Under the pieces are notes generated by a model that saw only the letters and a list, made by a program, of their open reading frames with translations, did not search any database and was not told where the DNA came from. The translations under genes were made by a program, and so were the position numbers. A stretch of 64,000 nt of DNA from Mycobacterium fragae (GTDB taxonomy: Bacteria; Actinomycetota; Actinomycetes; Mycobacteriales; Mycobacteriaceae): the NCBI RefSeq assembly GCF_002102185.1, contig NZ_LQOW01000031.1, positions 620,001 to 684,000 on the forward strand. Direction: 5' to 3'. Shown here piece by piece: positions 7,528 through 15,874 of this stretch (position 1 is its first letter; each line of letters starts with the position of its first letter).

Positions 7528-8360
7528 CCGAGCGAGTGATCAAGCCCAGCGTTATGCGTGGCATCGCGCTGTATACCGCGCTCGTCGGTATCGCATGGTG
7601 TGCGCTGTTTCCGATCCTGTGGGCGGTTTCGGGCTCGTTGAAGAGCGAAGGCGAAGTGACGAGGCCGAAGCTGCTCCCTGGCCACCCGCAATGGTCCAAC
7701 TACCGCGATGTGTTCTCCCTGATGCCGTTTTGGCGAATGTTTTTCAACTCCGTGCTCTATGCCGGGTGCGTCAGTGCCGGACAGGTGTTCTTCTGCTCAC
7801 TGGCCGGATATGCCTTTGCGCGGTTACGGTTCCGGGGTCGCGATACGTTGTTCGTCTTGTACCTGGGCACGCTGATGGTGCCGCTGACCGTTACCGTGAT
7901 CCCGCAGTTCATCCTGATGCGCGTCGCCGGGCTCACCGACACGCCATGGGCGATGATCGTGCCCGGATTGTTCGGCAGCGCGTTCGGCACCTACCTGATG
8001 CGCCAGTTCTTCCTCAGCCTGCCGACAGAGCTCGAGGAAGCGGCGATCCTCGACGGCTGCTCGCCGTGGCAGATCTATTGGCGCATACTGCTTCCGCACG
8101 CCAAGCCGGCGGTGATGGTGCTGGCGGTACTCACCTGGGTCAACGTGTGGAACGACTTTCTCTGGCCGCTGTTGATGATTCAGCGTATGAGCATCGCCAC
8201 GCTCACGCTCGGGTTGGTGCACATGCAGGGCGAGTACGTGGCCCGTTGGCCAGTGCTGATGGCGGCATCCATGCTTATCCTGCTCCCGTTGATTCTCATC
8301 TACGCGGTTGCCCAGCGCGCGTTCATCCGCGGGATCGCCGTCACCGGTCTCGGCGGGTAG
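7518..8360 (+). CDS. Sugar ABC transporter permease, MalG type (Rv2039c-like)
   Basis: A 280-residue permease with six predicted helices and an EAA motif (LEEAAILDGCSPWQIYWRILLPHAKPA) near residues 175-200, followed by the conserved WNDFLWPLLM region of MalG proteins. It starts at GTG 7518 inside the end of the previous permease. Length matches M. tuberculosis Rv2039c. With the other permease and two copies of the ATPase it makes the membrane part of the importer. No oddities are seen. Confidence 0.94.
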   Translation: MGLAERVIKPSVMRGIALYTALVGIAWCALFPILWAVSGSLKSEGEVTRPKLLPGHPQWSNYRDVFSLMPFWRMFFNSVLYAGCVSAGQVFFCSLAGYAFARLRFRGRDTLFVLYLGTLMVPLTVTVIPQFILMRVAGLTDTPWAMIVPGLFGSAFGTYLMRQFFLSLPTELEEAAILDGCSPWQIYWRILLPHAKPAVMVLAVLTWVNVWNDFLWPLLMIQRMSIATLTLGLVHMQGEYVARWPVLMAASMLILLPLILIYAVAQRAFIRGIAVTGLGG

Positions 8361-8370
8361 GTGTTCTGCA

Positions 8371-9444
8371 ATGGCGACAGTTACTTTCGAGCAAGCGACA
8401 CGGCGCTATCCCGGCACAACGCGGCCCGCGATCGACCACCTGGATTTGACCGTCGGCGACGGCGAGTTCGTCGTGTTGGTCGGACCGTCCGGATGCGGCA
8501 AAACGACGTCACTGCGGATGATCGCGGGATTGGAGACGGTGGATTCCGGACGTATCCGTATAGGGACGCGAGACGTAACCCATGACGACCCCAAAGACCG
8601 CGACGTCGCGATGGTATTCCAGAACTACGCCCTGTACCCGCACATGACGGTGGCCCAGAACATGGGCTTCGCGTTGAAGATCGCCAGAATCCCGCAAGCC
8701 GAGATCCGCGAGCGGATATTGGATGCGGCTCGACTGCTCGACCTCGAACCCTACCTGGACCGCAAACCCAAGGATCTGTCCGGCGGACAACGCCAGCGGG
8801 TGGCCATGGGACGGGCGATCGTGCGGCGACCGCAAGTGTTCTTGATGGACGAACCGCTGTCCAACCTCGACGCGAAACTGCGCGTGCAAACCCGCAACCA
8901 GATCGCCGGGTTGCAGCGGCGGCTGGGCACCACCACCGTCTACGTAACCCACGACCAGGTCGAGGCCATGACGATGGGTGACCGCGTCGCCGTGCTGCGC
9001 GACGGCGTGCTGCAACAGTTCGCGGCGCCGCGAGACCTCTACCGCAACCCGGTCAACGTCTTTGTGGCGGAGTTCATCGGCTCGCCTGCGATGAATCTTT
9101 TCACCCTTCCGGTCGCCGACCAATCCGTGTCGTTGGGCGACTGGCTGATCCCAATACCCCGCGAGATCGCCGACGCGGCCGAACAAATCGTGGTCGGTAT
9201 CCGCCCGGAGCACTTCGAGATCGGGGGCCTCGGTGTCGAAATGCAGGTCGACGTCGTCGAAGAGCTCGGTGCAGACGCCTACCTCTATGGGCGAATCACC
9301 GGACCCGACGGAGCGCCGGGTCAGCCGATAACCGCGCGCGCCGATGGGCACAACCCGCCCCATCGGGGCAGCCGGGTGCGGTTGCATCCGCACCGCGGGC
9401 ACATGCATTTTTTCGGCGTCGACGGCCAGCGGCTGGGCGGTTAG
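8371..9444 (+). CDS. Sugar ABC transporter ATP-binding protein (Rv2038c-like)
   Basis: A 357-residue ATPase of the MalK/UgpC class. Walker A is GPSGCGKTT (about residues 37-45), the Q-loop is VFQNYALYPHM, the signature is LSGGQRQR, Walker B is VFLMDEPLSNLDAKLR, and the switch His lies in YVTHDQ. A C-terminal TOBE/OB domain (from about residue 235, including VGIRPEHF) is typical of sugar importers and often regulatory. I chose ATG 8371 because translation from there begins directly with the first beta-strand; an upstream in-frame start would run into the permease. It ends the importer operon and converges, with a four-base overlap, on a flavoprotein gene. Confidence 0.95.
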   Translation: MATVTFEQATRRYPGTTRPAIDHLDLTVGDGEFVVLVGPSGCGKTTSLRMIAGLETVDSGRIRIGTRDVTHDDPKDRDVAMVFQNYALYPHMTVAQNMGFALKIARIPQAEIRERILDAARLLDLEPYLDRKPKDLSGGQRQRVAMGRAIVRRPQVFLMDEPLSNLDAKLRVQTRNQIAGLQRRLGTTTVYVTHDQVEAMTMGDRVAVLRDGVLQQFAAPRDLYRNPVNVFVAEFIGSPAMNLFTLPVADQSVSLGDWLIPIPREIADAAEQIVVGIRPEHFEIGGLGVEMQVDVVEELGADAYLYGRITGPDGAPGQPITARADGHNPPHRGSRVRLHPHRGHMHFFGVDGQRLGG

Positions 9445-10268
9445 AGGCCGGCCCGTTCCAGCGCGGCGTCGAACTCTTCGCGCGCGGCCTTCTCCGTCTT
9501 ACCCTCGGCCAGCGCCCGCTGGTACACCGCGAATAGTTCCGGGCCGACCTGCTCATACCGCGCGTCCCAGTGTTCGGAATGACGGCGCCAGTAACCCAGG
9601 ACATCTAATTGCTCTGGTCCCCAGCCTCTTTCGGTACGTAGATACTTTCGGATGGCGCGTGTCTGGCTTGCCTCGGCGCCTACCCAGCCGTAGCTGCGAT
9701 CGTCCGAGCAGTGCTGATCTGCTACCAATTCTGCCAAAACGCTTTCAGCGACACCGTTTCCGGTGCCAACGGAGTTGACGACGGACACATTCGGCCGCGC
9801 GGGCAGGTAGTCGAGGTCGCTTCGGTCGATAACCTCCACGATCGCCACAGCTCGCGATTCGGGCGACAGCTCATCGACGATGCGGGCGAGGGCCGGCAGT
9901 CCAGCGAGATCGGCCACCAGCAGTTGGAAATCGGATGCGGATGATGGCCGATACCACGAGTTGGGGTGCGCCAGCGTGACACGGTCGCCCGGTGCCGCCT
10001 GACTCAGCCAGTCGGTCCCGACTCCTCGTCCGTGCAGCACGAAGTCCACGGTGATCTGGTTGGTCGTCGAGTCGCAGTGGCGGACGGTGTAAGTGCGCCC
10101 CTGCGGTGCTGTTGTCTCGGGGCCGGTGGTTGGGAAGTAGATTCCCACCGCCGCATCTGCACAATCCGGCAACCCGAGCCGGTCGAGGCCCGGCACATGC
10201 AAGACGACCCTGTGCAGTCGTCGACTCAGAGAAAAAGTCTCAACTACCGAGGCGAAAAAGAAGCCCAC
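9441..10268 (-). CDS. Siderophore-interacting FAD/NAD(P)H oxidoreductase
   Basis: A 275-residue protein of the SIP family, which reduces ferric iron in siderophores in the cytosol. The FAD motif RTYTVR is near residue 60, followed by DFVLHGRGVGTDWLSQAAPGD, which is the usual flavin-binding loop. The C-terminal SIP domain contains WVGAEASQTRAIRKYLRTERGW and a typical WRRH ending. I chose the GTG at 10268 because it fits the family N-terminus (ASVVETFSLSRRLHRVVL) and leaves 36 bp to the divergent thioesterase; an upstream ATG would overlap that gene. Iron control could act at this short divergent region, but I see no clear IdeR box. Confidence 0.88.
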   Translation of the reverse strand: MGFFFASVVETFSLSRRLHRVVLHVPGLDRLGLPDCADAAVGIYFPTTGPETTAPQGRTYTVRHCDSTTNQITVDFVLHGRGVGTDWLSQAAPGDRVTLAHPNSWYRPSSASDFQLLVADLAGLPALARIVDELSPESRAVAIVEVIDRSDLDYLPARPNVSVVNSVGTGNGVAESVLAELVADQHCSDDRSYGWVGAEASQTRAIRKYLRTERGWGPEQLDVLGYWRRHSEHWDARYEQVGPELFAVYQRALAEGKTEKAAREEFDAALERAGL

Positions 10269-10304
10269 CCATGCGAGGCTAGCGTGCTGTGCGAAGATGC
10301 CCCA

Positions 10305-11117
10305 GTGACCGAAGAGCCCGCGCATTTCGCGCTGAGCAGCAGCGGCGAATTCCTGCCGACACAATTTGCGCAGAGTCACTGGGGCAATGACCATCTGAAC
10401 GGCCCAGCCGTCGTCGGGTTGGCGGCGCGTGCACTCGAACTAGACAGTGGCTCAGAGGACTTCATGCCCACGCGATTGACGGTGGACTTGCTGCGAGCAG
10501 CACGCGGCATTCCGACGACGGTGACGGTGCGCGTCGTGCGTGATGGCAGGCGAATTCGCAGCGCGGAGTGCGACCTGATCCAGGACAGCCGGCTGGTCGC
10601 GCGCGCTACTTTGCTGCAGTATCGCCGCTCGGCGGCGCCGCCAGGTCGGCTGTGGACAGCGCCGATGACGTTCCCGTCGCCGCCATCCGTTGACGATGCC
10701 GTGCTGACGCAGGTCGGAAGCGACGACGGCGGCTGGAGCCGGTCGCCCGGTGAGCAGCAGAACGCGTCCCGTAAGCGCTTCTACAACCGGCCTATCGAAG
10801 TGGTAGCAGGCGAGAAGAACTCAGACTTCGTGCGGGGGGTCATGGCCGCGGAGGCCACGAGCCTGGTGACGAATCTAGGCACCCGCGGTGTCGGCTATAT
10901 CAACGGCGATTTGACAGTCGCGTTGGCTCGCTTGCCGGTCGGTGAATGGATTGGTGTGCAGGCCGACTCACATTGGGCGTCGGACGGCGTCGCCGTCGGG
11001 ACGGCAACGCTTTTCGACCAGACGGGCCCGTTTGGGTCCGGGATGACTACCGCGGTCAGTAATCCGGCGGCACAGATCGACTTCACCAATGATCCGTTCC
11101 CGTTGCGAAGCCCGTAG
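10305..11117 (+). CDS. TesB-like acyl-CoA thioesterase family protein
   Basis: A 270-residue double-hotdog protein. The first hotdog (LPTQFAQSHWGNDHLNGPAVVGLAARALE, then FMPTRLTVDLLRAARG) matches the N-terminal domain of the mycobacterial thioesterase family, and the second includes VGYINGDLTVALARLPVGEWIGV. The catalytic Asp of TesB enzymes could be that in NGDLTV or SDGVAVG; this cannot be fixed without alignment. I chose GTG 10305; a GTG seven codons upstream is possible but would further narrow the promoter space. It is convergent with the P450 gene (4-bp gap). Substrate chain length is unknown. Confidence 0.8.
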   Translation: MTEEPAHFALSSSGEFLPTQFAQSHWGNDHLNGPAVVGLAARALELDSGSEDFMPTRLTVDLLRAARGIPTTVTVRVVRDGRRIRSAECDLIQDSRLVARATLLQYRRSAAPPGRLWTAPMTFPSPPSVDDAVLTQVGSDDGGWSRSPGEQQNASRKRFYNRPIEVVAGEKNSDFVRGVMAAEATSLVTNLGTRGVGYINGDLTVALARLPVGEWIGVQADSHWASDGVAVGTATLFDQTGPFGSGMTTAVSNPAAQIDFTNDPFPLRSP

Positions 11118-11121
11118 GTTG

Positions 11122-12393
11122 TTATGGGCGTGAGATGCCCAGCGGCACTCCAGCAGTGAAGGTGACGGGCAGCTTGCCCAGCCCGGTAAGGCTGGGGTTG
11201 CCCAGGTATTCGTCGACGCCGGCGAGGTCGACCTGGTAGTCGGGAATGCGTTCCAGAACCGCCCTTATCATTACCTCGAACATGACCCGTGCCAAATGAG
11301 ATCCGATGCACCGGTGCGGTCCGAGCCCGAAGGCGACGTGGCGGTTGGGGCTGCGGTCCAGGATGATCCGGTCAGGCTGCTCGAATTCTCGCTCGTCGTG
11401 GTTGGCGGCAAGCCAGCTGATGATGGCGCGATCGTTGCGCCGAAGGTGTTGCCCGCCCAAGACGACGTCACGGGTCACCGTCCGGCTGAGTTGCCGATTG
11501 ATCGAAAAGTAGCGAAGGAACTCGTCGGTGGCGGTGCGGTAAAGCTCCGGGCGGTCGATGAGTTGCCGGCGTAGGTCCGCATGCGTGCCCAGGTGCCGCA
11601 GGGTCAGCGCGGTCTGTGACGTCGTCGTGTCGACGCCGCCGGCGATGAGATTCCACAGGATGTCGAGCAGTTGCTCGTCGTCGAGCCGCTTGCCGTCGAA
11701 TTCGAACTGGATGAGGAAGCTGGTCAGGTCATCGCGCGGCTCGGCTCGTCTGGTCGCCGCAAACGCCATTACGCCCTGCATCATCGCCGGAACCTCGGCG
11801 ATGGCTTTGGCGTACTCCTCGCTGTCCTGGGGAGCGGCCATCACGGAGTGAAACAGGTTGGCGTAGAGCTGCCAGTTGTCGTAGGGCAGTCCCATCAGCT
11901 TCATGGTCAGGATCGCGGGGACCGGGCTCGCGTAGTCGAGCACCAGGTCCATCTGCCCGTCGCCGATGCGTTGATCGAGGAACCAGTGGGCCCACTGTTC
12001 CATGAGCGGTCGCATCTTCTGCACGGCTCCCGGCGAGAAAAATGGTGCAAGGGCGTGTCGAAGGGCTTGGTGATAGGGGCCGTCGACTTCGCCGATTCCC
12101 AGGGCCGGTTGACCTTCGGGCCGTGGAATGCCCATCTCGCCCTGGTAGTCCACACCATCGGGCGCGTTCGGTTCGTACTTGTGCGCGAAGGTTTCGCCGT
12201 CGCGGGCGGTTTGAGTCACTGCGTCGTAACTGGTGACGAACCAGAATCCGCCGTAATTCTCGTTCCACGCCACCGGACACCGTCGCCGAAGCTCGCCGCT
12301 GACCTGCTGTTGGTTGAGGTTGAACTCGTCGGAATGATGATCGAAATCGGCGACCACCTCAGGGGCCACGTCGCGACGCCCTACTCCAGTCAT
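11122..12393 (-). CDS. Cytochrome P450
   Basis: A 423-residue soluble P450. The haem ligand is C362 in FGLGPHRCIG, the I-helix oxygen site is AGGVDTTTS, and the ExxR pair lies in DEFLRYFSINR. The N-terminus has no membrane anchor, as in other bacterial P450s. A strong ribosome site (GGAGG, 7 bases from ATG 12393) decides the start over an upstream TTG. It needs an external ferredoxin and reductase, neither of which is next to it. It is divergent from the M24 operon, and the shared 109-bp region holds a palindrome that could be a common operator. The family number and substrate cannot be read from the sequence. Confidence 0.95.
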   Translation of the reverse strand: MTGVGRRDVAPEVVADFDHHSDEFNLNQQQVSGELRRRCPVAWNENYGGFWFVTSYDAVTQTARDGETFAHKYEPNAPDGVDYQGEMGIPRPEGQPALGIGEVDGPYHQALRHALAPFFSPGAVQKMRPLMEQWAHWFLDQRIGDGQMDLVLDYASPVPAILTMKLMGLPYDNWQLYANLFHSVMAAPQDSEEYAKAIAEVPAMMQGVMAFAATRRAEPRDDLTSFLIQFEFDGKRLDDEQLLDILWNLIAGGVDTTTSQTALTLRHLGTHADLRRQLIDRPELYRTATDEFLRYFSINRQLSRTVTRDVVLGGQHLRRNDRAIISWLAANHDEREFEQPDRIILDRSPNRHVAFGLGPHRCIGSHLARVMFEVMIRAVLERIPDYQVDLAGVDEYLGNPSLTGLGKLPVTFTAGVPLGISRP

Positions 12394-12426
12394 CGGCAAT
12401 CCTCCAACGCACAGCCCTGGCGCCGC

Positions 12427-12441
12427 TAAGCTATCAGCTTA
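12427..12441. promoter_or_regulatory. Inverted repeat between P450 and M24 operons
   Basis: TAAGCT-ATC-AGCTTA is a perfect six-base inverted repeat with a three-base spacer in the divergent region. Its AT-rich surroundings and central place suggest an operator serving both directions. No regulator gene lies beside it, so the binding protein is unknown. Confidence 0.45.
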
Positions 12442-12502
12442 TTGCGCTATCTTTGCAAGTTTAGGATGCGCCCTTCCGCGGTGTAGATCGAGGTGATTCT
12501 GG

Positions 12503-13732
12503 TTGGCCGCGTCAGCCGAGGCCACGATTGGCGGATCACTTATTCCAGAGGTGCCCGACCTCGCCCGGATGCGTAGGGAGCGCTTCCAGCGACTGCAGGA
12601 TCAGCTCGAGGCCCAGGGTTTGGACGGGCTGGTTCTGCTCGGCTCCAGCTCGGTGGCCTATGCCACCGGCGCCGCCGTGCCGGCCCAGGACGGCGACCGC
12701 GCGGCGCTGTTCCGGCCCGTGGCGGTTGTCGTCAAAGGGGATTCGTCGCCGCATCTCTACACCGGATACGGCGACGGGGTGCCCGCCGACCTTCCCGATG
12801 ATCATCTGCACGGGCCGCTGTTTCCGGATCTCGACGACGGGATGGAGCACTTCGCGACGGCCCTCGCCCAGCACTTCCGCGGCGGCGCAGTTGTCGGGGT
12901 CGACGACCAGACGCACGCGATGTTGCGTGGGCTGCCCGAATTCGCCTGGGTCGACGCCGCCGCGGTGATGGGCGCGGCAAAGATCATCAAGACGCCCGAC
13001 GAAGTGGCGTGTATTCGCCAGGCGCAGCGGCTCAACGAGTTGGCGATGATCGACGCGCTGCAACGCCTGCGACCGGGAATCCGGCAGATCGATTTGAGCG
13101 CCGTCTTCCTACGCCGCATCTTCGAGTTGGGTGCCTGCGCAAACGGCATCGATCCGATCTGGCAGGTGATGGCACCGACCCGCGAGCTTGGCCCGTGGAC
13201 ACTGCACGGCGACCTCGCTTACCCGACCGTCACCACCGACCGGTTCCTGCGGGAAGGCGACATCATCTGGGTGGACGCCGGCATCATCTGGGAGGGCTAT
13301 GCCTCCGACTATGGGCGGACCTGGATCACCAGCGCCCATCCCGCTCCAAATGCCCGGCAGCAGTCCCAGTTCCGCCGCTGGCGTGCCGTGGTCGACGCCG
13401 CGCTGGACATCCTCAAACCCGGCGTTTCGGCCCGTCAGCTCGGCAAAGTCGCCACTGACGCCAATGACGGTGTTCGTCCATGGATCGAGCACTTCTACCT
13501 GGCTCACGGCGTCGGAACAGAAAGCGCCGAAATGCCGCTCATCGGAACCGATCTCGGCGAGCAGTTCGACGAGCAGCTCATCATGCAACCAGGAATGGTG
13601 GCCGTTTTCGAGCCCGTCATCTGGGATGACGGTGCGGCCGGGTACCGCTCGGAAGACATTGTCGCCGTGACCGATGCGGGATGGGTCAAACTCAGCGGCT
13701 CAACCTATGACCCTTACGGCCTGGACGCATGA
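12503..13732 (+). CDS. M24-family metallopeptidase (Xaa-Pro peptidase/creatinase fold), apparently active
   Basis: A 409-residue protein with the two-domain creatinase/aminopeptidase P layout: an N-terminal domain to about residue 150 and a pita-bread catalytic domain after it. All five metal ligands can be placed: D258 (WVDAG), D269 (SDYGRTW), H335 (LAHGVG), E370 (FEPV) and E384 (YRSED). It should therefore bind two metals and hydrolyse a peptide or amide. The start used is TTG 12503. Its stop overlaps the next gene's ATG by four bases; that gene is a degenerate paralogue. Neighbouring P450 and VOC genes suggest a small-molecule rather than a peptide substrate, but that is inference. Confidence 0.9.
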   Translation: MAASAEATIGGSLIPEVPDLARMRRERFQRLQDQLEAQGLDGLVLLGSSSVAYATGAAVPAQDGDRAALFRPVAVVVKGDSSPHLYTGYGDGVPADLPDDHLHGPLFPDLDDGMEHFATALAQHFRGGAVVGVDDQTHAMLRGLPEFAWVDAAAVMGAAKIIKTPDEVACIRQAQRLNELAMIDALQRLRPGIRQIDLSAVFLRRIFELGACANGIDPIWQVMAPTRELGPWTLHGDLAYPTVTTDRFLREGDIIWVDAGIIWEGYASDYGRTWITSAHPAPNARQQSQFRRWRAVVDAALDILKPGVSARQLGKVATDANDGVRPWIEHFYLAHGVGTESAEMPLIGTDLGEQFDEQLIMQPGMVAVFEPVIWDDGAAGYRSEDIVAVTDAGWVKLSGSTYDPYGLDA

Positions 13733-14892
13733 GCCCCACTGCGCGTGACCGCGGTTTGCTCGTCGGGACGATGGGCCTGGAGGACGATGCCCGCGTCGAC
13801 TTCACTCGACTGCGGGCGCAACGGCGCGCCACAGTGTTTTCCGGTATGGAACGCCACGATCTGGACGCGCTGGTGCTCGGCGGGGTTGGCGACGTGCATT
13901 ACGTGTCAGGCGCTCGACTGCTGGCCCGAGCCGGGGTGCTTCCGTTTGCGCCGGCCGCCGTGGTGGTGCGGGAAACCGGCCGAGTGCACTTGCTCTCGAC
14001 GTGGGACGAGGGAGTGCCGCCGGAAATCGGCCGTGACGATTTGTACGGCCTGAGCTGGAACCCGGCCAACCTGGCGAAGTCGCTCGCCGAGATACCGGGG
14101 TTGCCGGAGTCGCGGCGGATCGGCACCGACGGATTGACACCGTTGTTCGCCGATCTGCTGTCCCAGCTCTCCGACTCGGCCGAGCTGCTCGATGCCGCAC
14201 CGGTGATGGCAACGGCGCGGCGGATCAAGACGCCCGATGAGATCACCTGCCTGGAGGTGGCGTCGGCCATCGCCGAGGCCGCGCTGGGTGCGCTCGAAGA
14301 CGCCTTGCAGCCGGGCATCACCGAGCGCGAACTGCTCGGGATCTACTGCGAGCGGATAGCCAGCCTCGGGGCGCCGATTGCGCCGTCGGAAAGCGTCTGC
14401 TTCGCCACGCCCACGCGTGGTCCCGTGAGATTCCGCCATCTGTGCTCCGACCGTCCGATCGGTGACGGCGAATTGGTTGTGCTCGCGCCGGGCGCGCTGT
14501 ACGCCGGATACGAGGCGGCACTGGCCCGTACGCGCACGGCGGGACGGTCGGCTCCGCCGGCAGCGGCGGATCTGTCCTCGCGGTGCACGCGCAGCATGGA
14601 CGCACTGTTGGCGGCGTGCCGTGCGGGCAACACCGGCGCGGACCTGTATCGAGCCTGGGAGAGCGCTGGCAATTCAGAGTCGCCGGTGCCGCTGGCCCAT
14701 GGGCTGGGACTGGGCGCGGAGCCGCCGCTGATCGGTTTGGGCCGCGGAAGCGAGGCCATCCTCGAGGAAGGCATGGTTTTGTGCATCCAGTCGTGGGTCG
14801 CCGAGGCCGGCGTCGGAGGATGTCTCGAGCGGGCCACGATCTGGATCGAAAGCGCAAGATCCTCGACACTCACCCGCTACGGAAGGCTGTAA
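13729..14892 (+). CDS. M24-like protein lacking four of five metal ligands (predicted pseudoenzyme)
   Basis: A 387-residue protein alignable with the preceding M24 peptidase along its whole length (for example RRIKTPDEITCL against KIIKTPDEVACI). At the five metal positions it has A253 for Asp, A264 for Asp, H324 retained, Q354 for Glu and R368 for Glu. It therefore cannot bind the dinuclear metal centre in the usual way. The frame is open and the codon use normal, so this is not decay. Its ATG overlaps the stop of the active paralogue (ATGA), which implies coupled translation and suggests a heterodimer in which this subunit shapes or regulates the active one. Confidence 0.88.
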   Translation: MSPTARDRGLLVGTMGLEDDARVDFTRLRAQRRATVFSGMERHDLDALVLGGVGDVHYVSGARLLARAGVLPFAPAAVVVRETGRVHLLSTWDEGVPPEIGRDDLYGLSWNPANLAKSLAEIPGLPESRRIGTDGLTPLFADLLSQLSDSAELLDAAPVMATARRIKTPDEITCLEVASAIAEAALGALEDALQPGITERELLGIYCERIASLGAPIAPSESVCFATPTRGPVRFRHLCSDRPIGDGELVVLAPGALYAGYEAALARTRTAGRSAPPAAADLSSRCTRSMDALLAACRAGNTGADLYRAWESAGNSESPVPLAHGLGLGAEPPLIGLGRGSEAILEEGMVLCIQSWVAEAGVGGCLERATIWIESARSSTLTRYGRL

Positions 14893-15350
14893 TGACCCGT
14901 CACCGAACAGTTTTCAACCACGTTGGACTTTGCGTCGCGGATCGCGAGCGGTCGCGGCGCTTCTACGAGGGCCTGCTTGGATTCAAGTTCTGGTGGGAAC
15001 TCGAACCGCCCGATGACGGCACCGATAAGCTTCTGCAACTGGACAAGCCCCTCGGAGTGCATGCGACTTACCTGGTCCGCGACGGCTTTGTCCTCGAACT
15101 TATGGACTATTCAGAACGCGAGGTGCATGCGGGGCCGGTTCGAGTCATGGACGAACTGGGACTCACGCACATGTCGCTGTCGGTATCCGATCTCAACGGC
15201 GTGCTGGGTACGGTCGACGACTTCGGGGGATCGGTGGTCAAGGACACGGTATCCGAGCAATCGGCGATGATCCGCGATCCCGACGGGCAGCTGATCGAGC
15301 TGCTCCCGGATTCCTGGCTCGACGTCCTGCCACCGCGCCCTCGAACCTGA
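14892..15350 (+). CDS. VOC (glyoxalase/bleomycin-resistance/dioxygenase) family protein
   Basis: A 152-residue protein with two beta-alpha-beta-beta-beta modules: FNHVGLCVADRERSRRFYEGLLGFKFW at the start and LTHMSLSVSDL near residue 90. Likely metal ligands are the His in NHVGL, a Glu in VLELMDY, the His in LTHMSLSV and the Glu in LIELLPD, the usual HEHE-type set. The ATG overlaps the last base of the M24-like gene (TAATG), so it is the third gene of that operon. It could be a dioxygenase, isomerase or lyase; the family is broad. Confidence 0.87.
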   Translation: MTRHRTVFNHVGLCVADRERSRRFYEGLLGFKFWWELEPPDDGTDKLLQLDKPLGVHATYLVRDGFVLELMDYSEREVHAGPVRVMDELGLTHMSLSVSDLNGVLGTVDDFGGSVVKDTVSEQSAMIRDPDGQLIELLPDSWLDVLPPRPRT

Positions 15351-15400
15351 AACGCGGTGTGCCGCGGCATACTTCACAGGTTCAGGATACGGGGGAGAAG

Positions 15401-15416
15401 CGTCACAGTGACGAAT
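15401..15416 (+). repeat. 16-bp palindromic repeat, copy 1
   Basis: CGTCACAGTGACGAAT, whose core CGTCAC-A-GTGACG is a perfect six-base inverted repeat. It lies between the VOC gene and the 3' end of the DUF1801 gene. Two further identical copies lie at 15859 and 16049, all in the same orientation. Confidence 0.9.
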
Positions 15417-15443
15417 TGCTGTCCGCGGAGCTCTGGCCGAGGC

Positions 15444-15812
15444 TCAGGAAGTGTTCAGTGCCACTGCTGCACGAATGAGCGCCTTGAATGCCTTTTCATC
15501 AATTTTGTCGTGCTCATGGAAATCGATGGCACGTCTGGTGTTGCCTTCGAGACTGGAGTTGAAAAGGCCCGACGGATCTGCCAACGATGCACCCTTGGCG
15601 AAGGTCACCTTTACGACATTCTTGTAGGTCTCACCGGTGCAGATCATTCCGGCGTGATACCAGACCGGGACACCGCGCCACTTCCAATCCTCGACCACTT
15701 CCGGGTCGGCCTGTTTGATCAGCTCTCTGATGCGAGCGAGCATCTCGCCCCGCCAATCACCCAGCTCCTTGATTCTCGCGTCTATCAGGTGGGAGGCAGA
15801 CTCTTGGGCCAT
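15444..15812 (-). CDS. DUF1801-family protein
   Basis: A 122-residue protein matching the DUF1801 (YdhG-like) pattern: RIKELGDWRGEMLARIRELI, EVVEDWKWRGVPVWYHAGMICTGE, then YKNVVKVTFAKGASLADPSGLFN. I chose ATG 15812, with GGAAAG about ten bases upstream; a longer start would run through the repeat-side DNA. Members resemble small stress or iron-related proteins, but the biochemical role is not established. The gene is bracketed by copies 1 and 2 of the palindromic repeat (28 bp from its end and 46 bp from its start), which could mark it as a mobile cassette or as a gene with flanking operators. Confidence 0.85.
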   Translation of the reverse strand: MAQESASHLIDARIKELGDWRGEMLARIRELIKQADPEVVEDWKWRGVPVWYHAGMICTGETYKNVVKVTFAKGASLADPSGLFNSSLEGNTRRAIDFHEHDKIDEKAFKALIRAAVALNTS

Positions 15813-15858
15813 AGTGGTTATCGCTTTCCTTCCAATAGCCCTGCGCTGCAAGGCATTC

Positions 15859-15874
15859 CGTCACAGTGACGAAT
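15859..15874 (+). repeat. 16-bp palindromic repeat, copy 2
   Basis: An identical copy of CGTCACAGTGACGAAT, placed 46 bp upstream of the DUF1801 start codon, where an operator would be expected. Confidence 0.9.
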
